Origin: a virus
Virus record (IMG/VR): IMGVR_UViG_3300037242_000184
Span: 1 to 27,177 of that record
DNA length: 27,177 nucleotides
Direction: 5' to 3' (one strand)
Each line of letters starts with the position of its first letter. Position 1 is the first letter of the stretch. Shown here in pieces: positions 1 through 6,501 of this stretch. The notes under the pieces were generated by a model, which was given only the letters and a program-made list of their open reading frames with translations, did no database searches and was not told the origin of the DNA. The translations under genes and the position numbers were made by a program.

Positions 1-276
1 ACGCCAACGCTCTAATACCCATTCGACCCAATCGATCTGTCTCTGGAACAGGACGAAGGGCATGAAGGTGGGACGCCCTATGGCGGCGTTGCGGGGATCG
101 ACCGTAACGCCCCAATCCGTGATGAAGCTGGGAATGTGGTCGCGATAATAGGCCTTCAGAATTGGCAGGTTTTGCGGCTCGGCCCTGATTCGCGCGAGCG
201 CGGCCGCGCGGGCTTTCCAGACTTCGGTGTAATCCGGATTGTGCCAATCGAAGGAGGGCCGGATGATTTGGTTCAA
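1..276 (-). CDS. Phage terminase large subunit, N-terminal part (cut by window edge)
   Basis: This is the beginning of a terminase large subunit, the ATPase-nuclease motor that packages phage DNA into proheads. Only about 92 residues are inside the window. The visible part has the N-terminal pattern of many alphaproteobacterial prophage terminases: a YYRDHIPSFITDWGVTVDPRN stretch at about residues 48-68, followed by PFVLFQRQIDWVEW. The Walker motifs lie beyond the edge. No ATG is available in frame. The best start is TTG at 276-274, whose TTGA overlaps the stop of the preceding small gene, so translation is probably coupled. A GTG farther upstream is possible but would overlap that gene heavily. 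The family call rests on recognising the sequence pattern, not on a search. Confidence 0.8.
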   Translation of the reverse strand, partial: MNQIIRPSFDWHNPDYTEVWKARAAALARIRAEPQNLPILKAYYRDHIPSFITDWGVTVDPRNAAIGRPTFMPFVLFQRQIDWVEWVLERWR

Positions 277-461
277 AACCTGGCCCGGAACCGCCGTGAG
301 GCCCGATTCATCAAGGCCATTTCGAGCACGGCCGGCTTGTGGGTCTGGAATCTCATGCTGCCGGTGACGCCCTGCTCGATTAGGCGACCACCTCCGAACG
401 GCGATGTCCAAATCACCCGCCAGCGGAAGAGGCCTAACCACGTTTTGCGGGAAAGTTTCAT
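273..461 (-). CDS. Small basic protein ahead of terminase, 62 aa, unknown
   Basis: I do not recognise this protein. It is arginine-rich and has no clear domain. Its ATG (461-459) overlaps the TGA of the nucleotidyltransferase gene as ATGA, with a good AAGGGGTGAG ribosome-binding site, and its own TGA overlaps the TTG of the terminase. That double coupling is the main support for it being translated. It may serve mainly to carry ribosomes onto the terminase start, which lacks an ATG. Confidence 0.5.
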   Translation of the reverse strand: MKLSRKTWLGLFRWRVIWTSPFGGGRLIEQGVTGSMRFQTHKPAVLEMALMNRASRRFRARF

Positions 462-1219
462 TTGCTCACCCCTTTGCTTGTCGCGCTCCAGTGCCTTTGA
501 TGCGCATCGATCAGAAACCGGTTGACGGTTTCATAATCCGCCTGGATCGAGCATCGCTCGGCGAGTTCTTTAAGCTCCCGCTCCGCTTTCATGATCAGGG
601 CAAGCGCGTCTTTGAAAACGATCTTGCCAGCGCGAACGTTGCGGCACAGAGACAAATTCGGCTCTTCCATCGGCACAGAAAGATGGCGCTCCGAGATATA
701 TTCGATCCCCTGCAATCCAAGACGCAGAGCGTGCATGGCGAACTTCGTATCATACCCATATTGCTCGACCAGTTCTGGCCGCGAGACTTTTTTCGTGCGC
801 TCCCCGGTCAGAGCCATCCGTTGCGCGACGAGATATCCGTGGAACCGCCAAGCAGATCCCCGCGAAATAAAGGCATGGCGAATGCCGACAAGATCCTCGC
901 CGCTTTGCGTTAAAACAAGATAACGAGGGAGCCAGAGCAAAAGAATAATCGACGGGTTGCCATGCGCGGCGAGCCGACAAAATTTCCGCAACGAATAGAT
1001 TGTAAGGTCGAGATCGCCGGGGCCGCTCCGAACACCTTCTGGCTGTGTGCGGTAGAGGAACTGTTCGAAAAGCTGAAGCCCGAGGACGTATCCGGCCGGC
1101 TCGATGCAAACCCCCATTTCATCACGGTCGTCTTGACCTTCGATGGCAGTCCCATGGGCGCTCGATCCCACAATTCCGCGAAGGATCTCATTTTCGAGTG
1201 CAAGCGATTTGGGGTTCAT
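458..1219 (-). CDS. Nucleotidyltransferase, DNA polymerase beta superfamily (RlaP/COG3541 type)
   Basis: The protein has the N-terminal signature of the polymerase-beta nucleotidyltransferase fold: GSSAHG at residues 18-23, followed by an acidic D-x-D pair (D31 and D33 in DDRDEMGV) that would bind the two catalytic metals. The rest is helical, with a repeated YGYDTKFAMHALRL-type segment typical of the RlaP family. RlaP proteins are named for lying beside RNA ligases and are linked to RNA repair; stand-alone phage copies are common and their substrate is not known. No RNA ligase is seen here. The gene lies directly upstream of the terminase pair, and its stop overlaps the next start. Confidence 0.8.
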   Translation of the reverse strand: MNPKSLALENEILRGIVGSSAHGTAIEGQDDRDEMGVCIEPAGYVLGLQLFEQFLYRTQPEGVRSGPGDLDLTIYSLRKFCRLAAHGNPSIILLLWLPRYLVLTQSGEDLVGIRHAFISRGSAWRFHGYLVAQRMALTGERTKKVSRPELVEQYGYDTKFAMHALRLGLQGIEYISERHLSVPMEEPNLSLCRNVRAGKIVFKDALALIMKAERELKELAERCSIQADYETVNRFLIDAHQRHWSATSKGVSK

Positions 1220-1294
1220 GCGCTGGCTTCTGAAAGAGTCATTTCGCCGATTCCTTCTGCCGCCGATAATAGACCGACTGCGACATGCCGGCCT

Positions 1295-1555
1295 TTAAGA
1301 GGAAGCAATATTGTCTAATGCGGGTAGCAAAAGGAGGCCGCCATAAATACAGACGAGCCACCCGAGAACCACGACAGCGAGTGCGATATATATGGGGCGC
1401 TTACCGCTCTCGGTGTCGCAATTCTTGCAGCCGTTGTCATGAAACGCGATCTGAAACATTCCCCAACTAATCAGGGCGACGGAAAGCAGAAGAAGGAAAA
1501 CTCCTTCTGCTGCATGCCAATAGTCATCCGAAAGGAAATAGACTGCCCCGGTCAT
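1295..1555 (-). CDS. Small two-helix membrane protein, 86 aa
   Basis: The chosen start is the ATG at 1555, which overlaps the TGA of the upstream HTH gene as ATGA. The product begins MTGAVYFLSDDYW. It has one hydrophobic helix near residues 20-36 (VFLLLLSVALISWGMF), a short loop with two cysteines (CKNC), and a second helix near residues 56-75 (IYIALAVVVLGWLVCIYGG). It is probably an inner-membrane protein. No family is recognised. A holin-like role is conceivable from size and topology, but no lysis genes are nearby. Confidence 0.6.
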   Translation of the reverse strand: MTGAVYFLSDDYWHAAEGVFLLLLSVALISWGMFQIAFHDNGCKNCDTESGKRPIYIALAVVVLGWLVCIYGGLLLLPALDNIASS

Positions 1556-1866
1556 TGGCCGCCCCGTTGCCGGTACCAAGTCCGCCTCGATATCCCGGCT
1601 TCTTTCCAAGGACGCTGAGCCGAAAGCGTCTTATCTTCGGTGCCCTTCTTCGGCCTGCCGGCGCGCAGTATAGGCTTTCTCGGTTTTTTGGTGGACGGCT
1701 TTGTCTTTTTGACCGCCTCATGGATGGACTTCGTCAATTTCTTCGCGGGGACCGCATTCACCATTGCGCGAAGCTTCGGCTTCGGCGCCTCAGCTGCGAA
1801 TTTCTTGCAGATCAATCCGCAGTCGCCGCCGCAGAGCTTGCATTTCGGTTTGAGCATTTGGCACAA
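1552..1866 (-). CDS. Small Cys-motif and HTH-type protein, 104 aa
   Basis: The N-terminus holds a possible metal-binding cluster (CKLCGGDCGLICKK, with CxxCxxxCxxxC spacing). The middle is lysine/proline-rich and probably disordered. The C-terminus, WKEAGISRRTWYRQRGG, matches the recognition-helix end of the small HTH found in many rhizobial phage proteins. It is probably a DNA-binding protein; its place between the small and large terminase genes is compatible with a late regulator or packaging accessory. The stop overlaps the start of the membrane protein gene. Confidence 0.55.
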   Translation of the reverse strand: MCQMLKPKCKLCGGDCGLICKKFAAEAPKPKLRAMVNAVPAKKLTKSIHEAVKKTKPSTKKPRKPILRAGRPKKGTEDKTLSAQRPWKEAGISRRTWYRQRGGQ

Positions 1867-1903
1867 TTAGCGCGGTTTGGCACAATTAGCAAGCCGTCTG
1901 ATT

Positions 1904-2377
1904 TCAGGCCGCCGCGCCGATCATCCGGAGATAAACCCGTTCCGCGTCCTCGGCATCAGGGATCCGCGTCACATTGCCATCGCCGAAGGGCCGAGGTTCC
2001 TCTGTCGGCGCGGGAGCCATAACCGCTATAGCCTTGAAAGTGGGGCTCTGGTATTTCGCCAACTCCTTGGAAACATAGGCGCATCGATCGAACCACTGAC
2101 CGAATCGATCCCAGTCTTCGTCAGGATTCTTCTGCCCGCCAGTTAGGATTTCGCGCTTCGGCGTCGGCCGGTGCAGGGCCATGCAGCCCTCGGCCAGCTT
2201 CATCAGCTTCCCCAAGGTCTCCTCGCCGGTCCGCGCGCCCGCACGGATGCGGTCGATCTGCGATCCAATAGCGGCTTCCCGCTCTTGGATGACCCTGTTT
2301 TTGCTGCCCTTTTTCCTGCCCGCACCGGGACGAAATCCGCCGCGAGTGGACGCCTTAACGGTTTCAGTTTCGGTCAT
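1904..2377 (-). CDS. Probable terminase small subunit-like protein, 157 aa
   Basis: The N-terminus carries a GGFRPGAGRKKGSKNR stretch, the basic AT-hook-like motif seen at the start of many phage small terminase or packaging DNA-binding proteins. A helical middle region and an acidic tail follow. Small terminase subunits recognise phage DNA and recruit the large subunit. The large subunit here lies about 1.6 kb downstream with four small genes in between, an unusual but not unknown separation. The assignment rests on the N-terminal motif and on position. A general phage DNA-binding protein remains possible. Confidence 0.45.
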   Translation of the reverse strand: MTETETVKASTRGGFRPGAGRKKGSKNRVIQEREAAIGSQIDRIRAGARTGEETLGKLMKLAEGCMALHRPTPKREILTGGQKNPDEDWDRFGQWFDRCAYVSKELAKYQSPTFKAIAVMAPAPTEEPRPFGDGNVTRIPDAEDAERVYLRMIGAAA

Positions 2378-2386
2378 GACGAGACG

Positions 2387-2415
2387 AAACTACCCGTCGC
2401 AATCAAAAGGGGCAA
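2387..2415 (-). promoter_or_regulatory. Possible promoter giving a near-leaderless transcript
   Basis: On the minus strand TTGCCC (2415-2410) is followed after exactly 17 bases by TAGTTT (2392-2387). The start codon of the next gene comes nine bases later, and no Shine-Dalgarno sequence is visible. A transcript from here would have almost no leader. The boxes are only moderate matches to the sigma70 consensus, so the call is tentative. Confidence 0.3.
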
Positions 2416-2442
2416 GAGGGAACGCCGAGCAAGGGAGTGATT

Positions 2443-2898
2443 TCATGATTTCCGGGGTTTCAAGGTTTGAATTGAGGCGACCTCCTCGCAGATCGGCAGG
2501 TTGGCGCGCGGGCCGAGGACGTCGACGTGGCAGTCCGAGCAGTCCGGGCATGGCTCGTCGAGCGGCTTGCCGTTCTCGGCGTGCTTCGGGCAGAGATGGC
2601 ACCAGCAGGCGAGGTTCGTGCAGCGAAGCGGTTCGAAGCGCCCGACGCACTGACGCTCGAGGCGTTCCAAATCTCTCCGATAAGCGGCGATGGCGTCGGC
2701 GACGCTCATGATCTGGAATGAATCCGATACGGTTCCATCGTCGCTTATGAAATCGTCCTGATCCCCGATTCTCCAGCGGTTGCCCCATATGCCCGGACGG
2801 CTGCAATTCACCGCCGGCAGCCCGTTCACCGCGCGCGAGTGCTCTTGCAGATTGAAGCCCTTGCGGCGGGAAAGTTGAAGGCGGACTGGGAACGTCAT
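2443..2898 (-). CDS. DUF4326 domain protein, 151 aa
   Basis: The N-terminal half has the DUF4326 pattern: PVRLQLSRRKGFNLQEHS, then NCSRPGIWGNRW. The conserved cysteine part follows at LACWCHLCPKHAENGKPL with CHVDVL, the usual 'CWC...PCH.D.L' ending of the family. The function of DUF4326 is unknown; it is frequent in phages and near nucleotide-modification genes. Its start overlaps the stop of the preceding gene as ATGA. Confidence 0.75.
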   Translation of the reverse strand: MTFPVRLQLSRRKGFNLQEHSRAVNGLPAVNCSRPGIWGNRWRIGDQDDFISDDGTVSDSFQIMSVADAIAAYRRDLERLERQCVGRFEPLRCTNLACWCHLCPKHAENGKPLDEPCPDCSDCHVDVLGPRANLPICEEVASIQTLKPRKS

Positions 2899-3161
2899 GG
2901 CGCACGCTTTTTGAGCGACATAAGCGCGGCGATATCTTTACTCTCGTCGTCGGGCCAACAACGCGTATAATAAATTTTCTCGCCGTTCACCCGCGCCTCA
3001 ACAGAGTGGATTTCGACGGTATAGCTATTCGTTTTCGGATCATAGGGACGACGGACAAACGTGTAGCCTTTGCCGAGCAGCGCAACGGCGGCGTCGAGTG
3101 CCGCATTCCAACTCGCCACATCGATCTTGGGTCGGCCGGCTTTTGGCCTGATAGGCTTCAT
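2895..3161 (-). CDS. Small unknown protein, 88 aa
   Basis: The start is the ATG at 3161, in an ATGA overlap with the DUF5131 gene; the longer frame upstream is a shadow of that gene. The product starts MKPIRPKAGRPKIDV and has a predicted alpha/beta body with several beta strands (SYTVEIHSVEARVNGEKIYYTRCW). No family is recognised. The tight four-base overlaps on both sides support it as a real member of the operon. Confidence 0.6.
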   Translation of the reverse strand: MKPIRPKAGRPKIDVASWNAALDAAVALLGKGYTFVRRPYDPKTNSYTVEIHSVEARVNGEKIYYTRCWPDDESKDIAALMSLKKRAP

Positions 3162-4324
3162 CCGCGCACCTGCGGGAATGCGTTGTGCTCGATGCCGTCG
3201 AGCAGGCGCCCGGCGGCGTGCTTGCCGACGCGGATCAGGGTCGAGCCATCCGATTGATGCTCGTAGCGGCGCCCGCAAGACTTCGCGAGCAGCGCGGCAT
3301 CTTCGAAATTGAGCGGACGCGCCGGTTTCCCAGGGCTCGCCCAATCCGGACTTCGGATGATCTGACTCGGCCCGCGTTGGATCATGTCGAACCATTCGTC
3401 GGCGTCGATCCACTCGCCGTTCTGCTTGTGGAAATAGGCGACGCCAGCTGCGTCGCATTGATCGCGAAGGGACAGGAACGATGAACGAAGCGTGCCCCGC
3501 GCGTGCAGTCCGCTCTCGCCGCCCCCTATGACCAAATCAAGCGCGGGATGATCGGACGGAACCGGCCGCCGTTCGCCGTAATCTCCTGCGATGTGGGCTA
3601 CGCCGGCAAAGAGGGCATCGATCGTTTTGCCGTAGAGGTCGCCGACAAAATTCAGGGAGATATGCCCGAGAAGCGGCTCTGCGCTGATGAAGCGCACCGG
3701 CGCCGGCGTGGCGAGAAGATCCGGAATGCGCTCGTCGGCGGTTGCTTGGTCTTCGCAGGACGTGCCGAGCCAGAGGTTCGGGAGGGGCCAGCGATGGCGT
3801 ATCGACGCCGGCGTGACATTCTCGGCAAAGGCGACGTCGCGGTGGCGATTACATTCGGCGGCGATCCGCGAACAGGTATCCGGCCCTCCAAACGAGTGCA
3901 CGGCTGCATCAGCAAGATATTCGCGTGCGCGCTCCGGCCGCTTCGTCAGCACCTGGAAAATGTGCTGCGGGCAGAGCGCCATGACCGCGAACATCTTGTC
4001 GATCATCTCGTCGGGCACGAAGTCGGCGAAGAGATCCGTCATTGAGCAGACGAAGATCTTGCGCGGCCGCTTCCAGTGCAGCGGGGCAAGCAGCATCTCC
4101 TCGTCGAGGAAGATGTCGATGTCGTCGCGGATGCCCGGCTTGAAAGGAAGTCCGTTGCCGGCCGGGGTCATGCCGCGCAGGTTTTGCCGCTCGCTATAGC
4201 AATAGCGGCAAGCCTCGCTCACGGGCTTGCAGTACCAGCCGATCTTGCCTGTCGCCTTATCGCGGGCGCGGATCGGATTCCATGACGCATCCGTCCATTC
4301 GATTTTCGACTTAGCGCCCATCAT
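3158..4324 (-). CDS. Phage Gp37/Gp68 family protein (DUF5131)
   Basis: The N-terminus KSKIEWTDASWNPI is the hallmark of the phage Gp37/Gp68 (DUF5131) family. A three-cysteine cluster follows at C32, C39 and C42 (C-x6-C-x2-C), reminiscent of radical-SAM iron-sulfur clusters. Further family landmarks are KRPRKIFVCSMTDLFAD, VLTKRPER, LPNLWLGTSCEDQ and VIGGGESG. The 388-residue length is ordinary for the family. Its biochemical role is not established. In many genomes it is paired with a three-Cys-motif partner (TcmP), which I do not find here. The start is the first of two adjacent ATGs (4324), overlapping the previous stop; the second (4321) is equally possible. Confidence 0.85.
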   Translation of the reverse strand: MMGAKSKIEWTDASWNPIRARDKATGKIGWYCKPVSEACRYCYSERQNLRGMTPAGNGLPFKPGIRDDIDIFLDEEMLLAPLHWKRPRKIFVCSMTDLFADFVPDEMIDKMFAVMALCPQHIFQVLTKRPERAREYLADAAVHSFGGPDTCSRIAAECNRHRDVAFAENVTPASIRHRWPLPNLWLGTSCEDQATADERIPDLLATPAPVRFISAEPLLGHISLNFVGDLYGKTIDALFAGVAHIAGDYGERRPVPSDHPALDLVIGGGESGLHARGTLRSSFLSLRDQCDAAGVAYFHKQNGEWIDADEWFDMIQRGPSQIIRSPDWASPGKPARPLNFEDAALLAKSCGRRYEHQSDGSTLIRVGKHAAGRLLDGIEHNAFPQVRG

Positions 4325-4581
4325 CCTTGCTCCCAATGCTTCACGCCCGCCACCTGAATTGCCCCGAGATCGGCCAATCCGATGATGACGCTGTCCCGCG
4401 CGGTGATCTTTCGCGAGCCGCTGCCGTCGCTTTCCGTCCACAGCCGCGCAGCGATGATAAACCCCTTCTCGCCCAACTCTGCGCCGAGGGCCTCGATCGT
4501 CGGCGCCGGATGCTCGATCGTCCAATAGACCGGGCGCCCCTGCGCATTCTTGAAACCGAAGAATACTTGGTAAATCATCAT
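4321..4581 (-). CDS. Small unknown protein, 86 aa
   Basis: The chosen start is the ATG at 4581, overlapping the TGA of the DnaJ-domain gene as ATGA. The product begins MMIYQVFFGFKNAQGRP and looks like a compact alpha/beta domain of alternating short strands and one helix (TIEALGAELGEKGFIIAARLW). No family is recognised. Position and overlaps support expression together with the DnaJ and DUF5131 genes. Confidence 0.6.
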   Translation of the reverse strand: MMIYQVFFGFKNAQGRPVYWTIEHPAPTIEALGAELGEKGFIIAARLWTESDGSGSRKITARDSVIIGLADLGAIQVAGVKHWEQG

Positions 4582-5207
4582 CGGGGCGAGCTTTCCCTCA
4601 TGATCGGCTGGCACATGTCGAGATGCTCCGAACGGTCGAAGCTGTAGGTCGCCGCGATCTCGATGGCCTTCTCTCTGATACCAATCGCATCCAGAAGATT
4701 TTCGCATTCCGCATCGATGGCGCGAAGGCGGCGCTCGAACATCTTGCGGATTAAATTCTCGGGCGACGACGTAGCAAAGCGGCGCATGACGTCTTCGGTA
4801 TATTTCCGAATGCCTTTACCCTTTTCTATGGTTTCCAGCATCTGCTTGATGTCATCACGCATCTTGGTCTTGAACTCGACCAAGATGAGCCGCCGACGCG
4901 GATCCACGCTCATGCCGGTCTGGACAAATAACGAGACTTCAGCGGCGATGAACGATTCTATCAAGCCGAGGGCGGCCGCGCGGGCGCTGTCGACCGGATC
5001 CTCGTCAACCACCCCAGTGCGGTCGAAGCGATCACGCTTCTTCGGGTCGGTCAGAACGGCGACTGCGCGGGAGACCTGATGAAATTTGCCCGGATCGCCG
5101 CCGCAATCCGGATGCGCCGCCTTCGCCTTTTTCCGATAGGCTTTGCGGATTGCCGGCGTATCGGCATCGCGCTCGACCTCCAGAATGTCATAGGGATTGA
5201 AGGTCAA
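4578..5207 (-). CDS. DnaJ-domain (J-domain) protein, 209 aa
   Basis: Residues 4-64 form a J-domain: YDILEVERDADTPAIRKAYRK, with the HPD triad at residues 32-34 that stimulates the Hsp70 ATPase, then the DPKKRDRFDRTG helix end. There is no glycine-rich or zinc-finger region, so this is a class III J-protein. The C-terminal 140 residues are helical and unlike any known client-binding domain. It probably recruits the host DnaK for a phage-specific task such as replication-complex remodelling or assembly; that is inference. The start is TTG at 5207, preceded closely by TAGGGGTGG; no upstream ATG exists in frame. Confidence 0.8.
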   Translation of the reverse strand: MTFNPYDILEVERDADTPAIRKAYRKKAKAAHPDCGGDPGKFHQVSRAVAVLTDPKKRDRFDRTGVVDEDPVDSARAAALGLIESFIAAEVSLFVQTGMSVDPRRRLILVEFKTKMRDDIKQMLETIEKGKGIRKYTEDVMRRFATSSPENLIRKMFERRLRAIDAECENLLDAIGIREKAIEIAATYSFDRSEHLDMCQPIMRESSPR

Positions 5208-5216
5208 TTGCCACCC

Positions 5217-5435
5217 CTACAACGGCCTGTAGATCGAGATCGGCTGGATGAAGCTGCGCCCGAATTGATCGCGGGCAATCTGGAAGTCGATGCGAAGGCC
5301 TTGCGCTAGCGCTTCGTTCAAGAGATCGCATATCGCTGGCAACGCGACACTCAGCCGCTCGCGGTATAATTTCGCCAACTCGGCATCGGATGGGCGTCCC
5401 TCGACCATAACAGGTCCGACTTTTATTTCATTCAT
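5217..5435 (-). CDS. Small unknown protein, 72 aa
   Basis: The start is the ATG at 5435, which overlaps the end of the CxxCxxCC gene by eight bases. The product begins MNEIKVGPVMVEGRPSDAEL and has a long helix (LAKLYRERLSVALPAICDLLNEALAQG) followed by a short beta segment. No family is recognised. Confidence 0.55.
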   Translation of the reverse strand: MNEIKVGPVMVEGRPSDAELAKLYRERLSVALPAICDLLNEALAQGLRIDFQIARDQFGRSFIQPISIYRPL

Positions 5436-5994
5436 CTTTCGATTCCTTCTTCGCCAGAGCGGCATCCGCCGCTTGCTTCCACATCTCGCTGCGAAGGCGA
5501 CGGATCGCCTCGGCCGGCATCACCCGGCTCTCGATCTCAATCCATTTCCCGTTTTCCGAAAGCCAAGGCGGGACGACGACGATCGAATGCCTCTGATCGG
5601 ACCGCACGATGATTGCCGACTCGGGGTTTGTCGCCCGCGCAGCGAACCAAGCGCGGAGATCTGGATCGCGATGCGCATCGGGACGATTCGGATCGACCCA
5701 GACTTGAACCGCCGAAAGCCGCCGACCGTTAACAGCGTCCTCGCCGAGGACAATGATGTCAGGAACCGGATCGACGACATAGCCAACACGATCAGGACGC
5801 CGGAACGGCGCCGATGAATCAAGAAGCCAGACGCAAGACCAAGCGCGGCATGAGTTCGGCCGCGTCTCGTAAATGCGGCATCCCTTGAAAGTGCTCTGAT
5901 ATTGGCACTTTTTCAGAGCGGGCTTCAACAGCTCTTTGACGGGAAGGAGGCGGCAGCAGGCCGTGCAAGATCCGCAATGTTTTATGAAGTCCAT
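5428..5994 (-). CDS. YkgJ-like CxxCxxCC cluster protein, 188 aa
   Basis: The protein starts MDFIKHCGSCTACCRL, giving the CxxCxxCC cluster at C7, C10, C13 and C14 that defines the YkgJ/UPF0153 family of putative zinc or iron chelators. Additional cysteines in CQYQ, KGCRIYETRPNSC and SCVW fit the extended family pattern. The function is not known. The longer upstream reading is rejected because its extra 77 residues cross the predicted promoter and a transposon end. This is the first gene after the promoter at 6033-6061 and so heads the second part of the leftward arm. Confidence 0.8.
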   Translation of the reverse strand: MDFIKHCGSCTACCRLLPVKELLKPALKKCQYQSTFKGCRIYETRPNSCRAWSCVWLLDSSAPFRRPDRVGYVVDPVPDIIVLGEDAVNGRRLSAVQVWVDPNRPDAHRDPDLRAWFAARATNPESAIIVRSDQRHSIVVVPPWLSENGKWIEIESRVMPAEAIRRLRSEMWKQAADAALAKKESKDE

Positions 5995-6032
5995 GGCGAT
6001 TTCAATTTTGGGTTTCTGGATCGCTCCGCGAA

Positions 6033-6061
6033 GCTTTAGGGATTTTTGTCCCCGCGCGCAA
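6033..6061 (-). promoter_or_regulatory. Predicted promoter with repressor operator inside its spacer
   Basis: On the minus strand TTGCGC (6061-6056), a 17-base spacer and TAAAGC (6038-6033) form a sigma70-type promoter for the gene starting at 5994. The spacer ends with GGGGACAAAAATCCC (6053-6039), flush against the -10 box. The main rightward promoter at 12927-12955 carries GGGGACAATTTTCCC in the same place. The two 15-mers differ at three positions in the centre. I infer control by the repressor encoded at 12606-12860. Confidence 0.55.
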
Positions 6062-6068
6062 CCGATTT

Positions 6069-6076
6069 CTTTCGGT
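6069..6076. repeat. Left copy of 8-bp target duplication
   Basis: CTTTCGGT lies directly outside the left terminal inverted repeat of the 6077-6839 element and is repeated in the same orientation directly outside the right one at 6840-6847. This is the expected footprint of a transposition event that makes an 8-bp staggered cut. Confidence 0.8.
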
Positions 6077-6093
6077 GGCACTGTTACAGTTTG
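6077..6093 (+). repeat. Left terminal inverted repeat (17 bp)
   Basis: GGCACTGTTACAGTTTG matches the complement of 6823-6839 at all 17 positions. It contains a smaller palindrome, ACTGTTACAGT. Beyond position 17 the two ends remain loosely similar (TGAAAC inward of this copy, AAATGG inward of the other). Confidence 0.8.
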
Positions 6094-6137
6094 TGAAACC
6101 GGGGGTGTCTTAGTTTGATTGTGGCAGCAGACGGCCC

Positions 6138-6437
6138 CTAGTGATGAGTAATGGTACTTGTACCCGTACCCGTACTTGTACCCGTACTTGTACCGGTGCC
6201 GGTGCCGGTGCCGGTGTGTAGACAAGTATTTATGCAGTTATGATTTTTGTCAGACGCCGCCTGTTGGCACTTTAAACTTGCCATGTCATCGGCCGCTGCC
6301 GGGGGACAATTACGGAGTTCGCTCATATAAGTTGCAACGCACGTTGCATCACAACTAGCTGCAACCACGCCGGTCCGCGATGCAGCCAAAACTACAACCG
6401 CCAACAAAGTTGCGAAGAAAAATTGTTGTGAACGCAT
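6138..6437 (-). CDS. Small secreted cysteine-rich protein with Thr-Gly repeat tail, 99 aa
   Basis: The start is the ATG at 6437, preceded by a very strong GGGGGGAAG ribosome-binding site; the ATG five codons upstream would have none. Residues 1-27 form a Sec signal peptide (FFFATLLAVVVLAA, likely cleavage around VVA-AS). The mature part has six cysteines at 29, 33, 44, 57, 68 and 72. They start and end with a CxxxC pair, a twin-CxxxC layout that suggests a disulfide-linked helical hairpin in the periplasm. The last 25 residues are a low-complexity T-G/T-S repeat ending in THH, encoded by a hexanucleotide repeat. No family is recognised. It is cargo of the 763-bp element, not a phage core gene. 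Confidence 0.65.
   Translation of the reverse strand: MRSQQFFFATLLAVVVLAASRTGVVAASCDATCVATYMSELRNCPPAAADDMASLKCQQAASDKNHNCINTCLHTGTGTGTGTSTGTSTGTGTSTITHH
6153..6217. repeat. Hexanucleotide microsatellite in coding sequence
   Basis: About ten tandem six-base units (GTACCC, GTACTT and GGTGCC variants on the plus strand) encode the Thr-Gly/Thr-Ser tail of the secreted protein. The period is a multiple of three, so gain or loss of units would change tail length without frameshift. The three GGTGCC units are identical, which suggests recent expansion. Confidence 0.7.
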
Positions 6438-6466
6438 CGGACTTCCCCCCATGTCTGAATTATGCT

Positions 6467-6484
6467 ATGCTTGGCGCCAAGCAT
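6467..6484. promoter_or_regulatory. Perfect 18-bp palindrome between two divergent cargo genes
   Basis: ATGCTTGGCGCCAAGCAT is a perfect palindrome placed between the start of the secreted protein gene (6437, minus) and the basic protein gene (6502, plus). It is well placed to be an operator for divergent transcription. No convincing -35/-10 pair could be fixed for either side, and no candidate regulator is evident. Confidence 0.45.
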
Positions 6485-6501
6485 CGACAGGTTGTAGCAG
6501 A

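Noticed and set aside
404-913. Long plus-strand frames across 136-1318 and similar shadows throughout both arms
   Set aside because: They lie opposite or across well-supported genes, lack domain patterns and ribosome-binding sites, and are expected in GC-rich DNA.
1239-1286. A 15-codon minus-strand frame (MSQSVYYRRQKESAK) followed by an 8-codon frame overlapping the nucleotidyltransferase start
   Set aside because: It resembles the end of the HTH at 1552-1866 and may be a leftover of it, but it is too short, and no upstream helix is seen in frame.
5995-6225. N-terminal extension of the CxxCxxCC gene, rich in His, Tyr and Lys
   Set aside because: It reads the opposite strand frame of the hexanucleotide repeat and crosses the transposon end and promoter; the family starts at the ATG at 5994.
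6301-6315. GGGGGACAATT half site
   Set aside because: Only one half matches the operator pattern, and it is inside the cysteine-rich protein gene.
6451-6501. Longer start for the basic protein gene
   Set aside because: The added residues do not fit the family, which begins MPRGPKGEKRP, and they cross the 18-bp palindrome.
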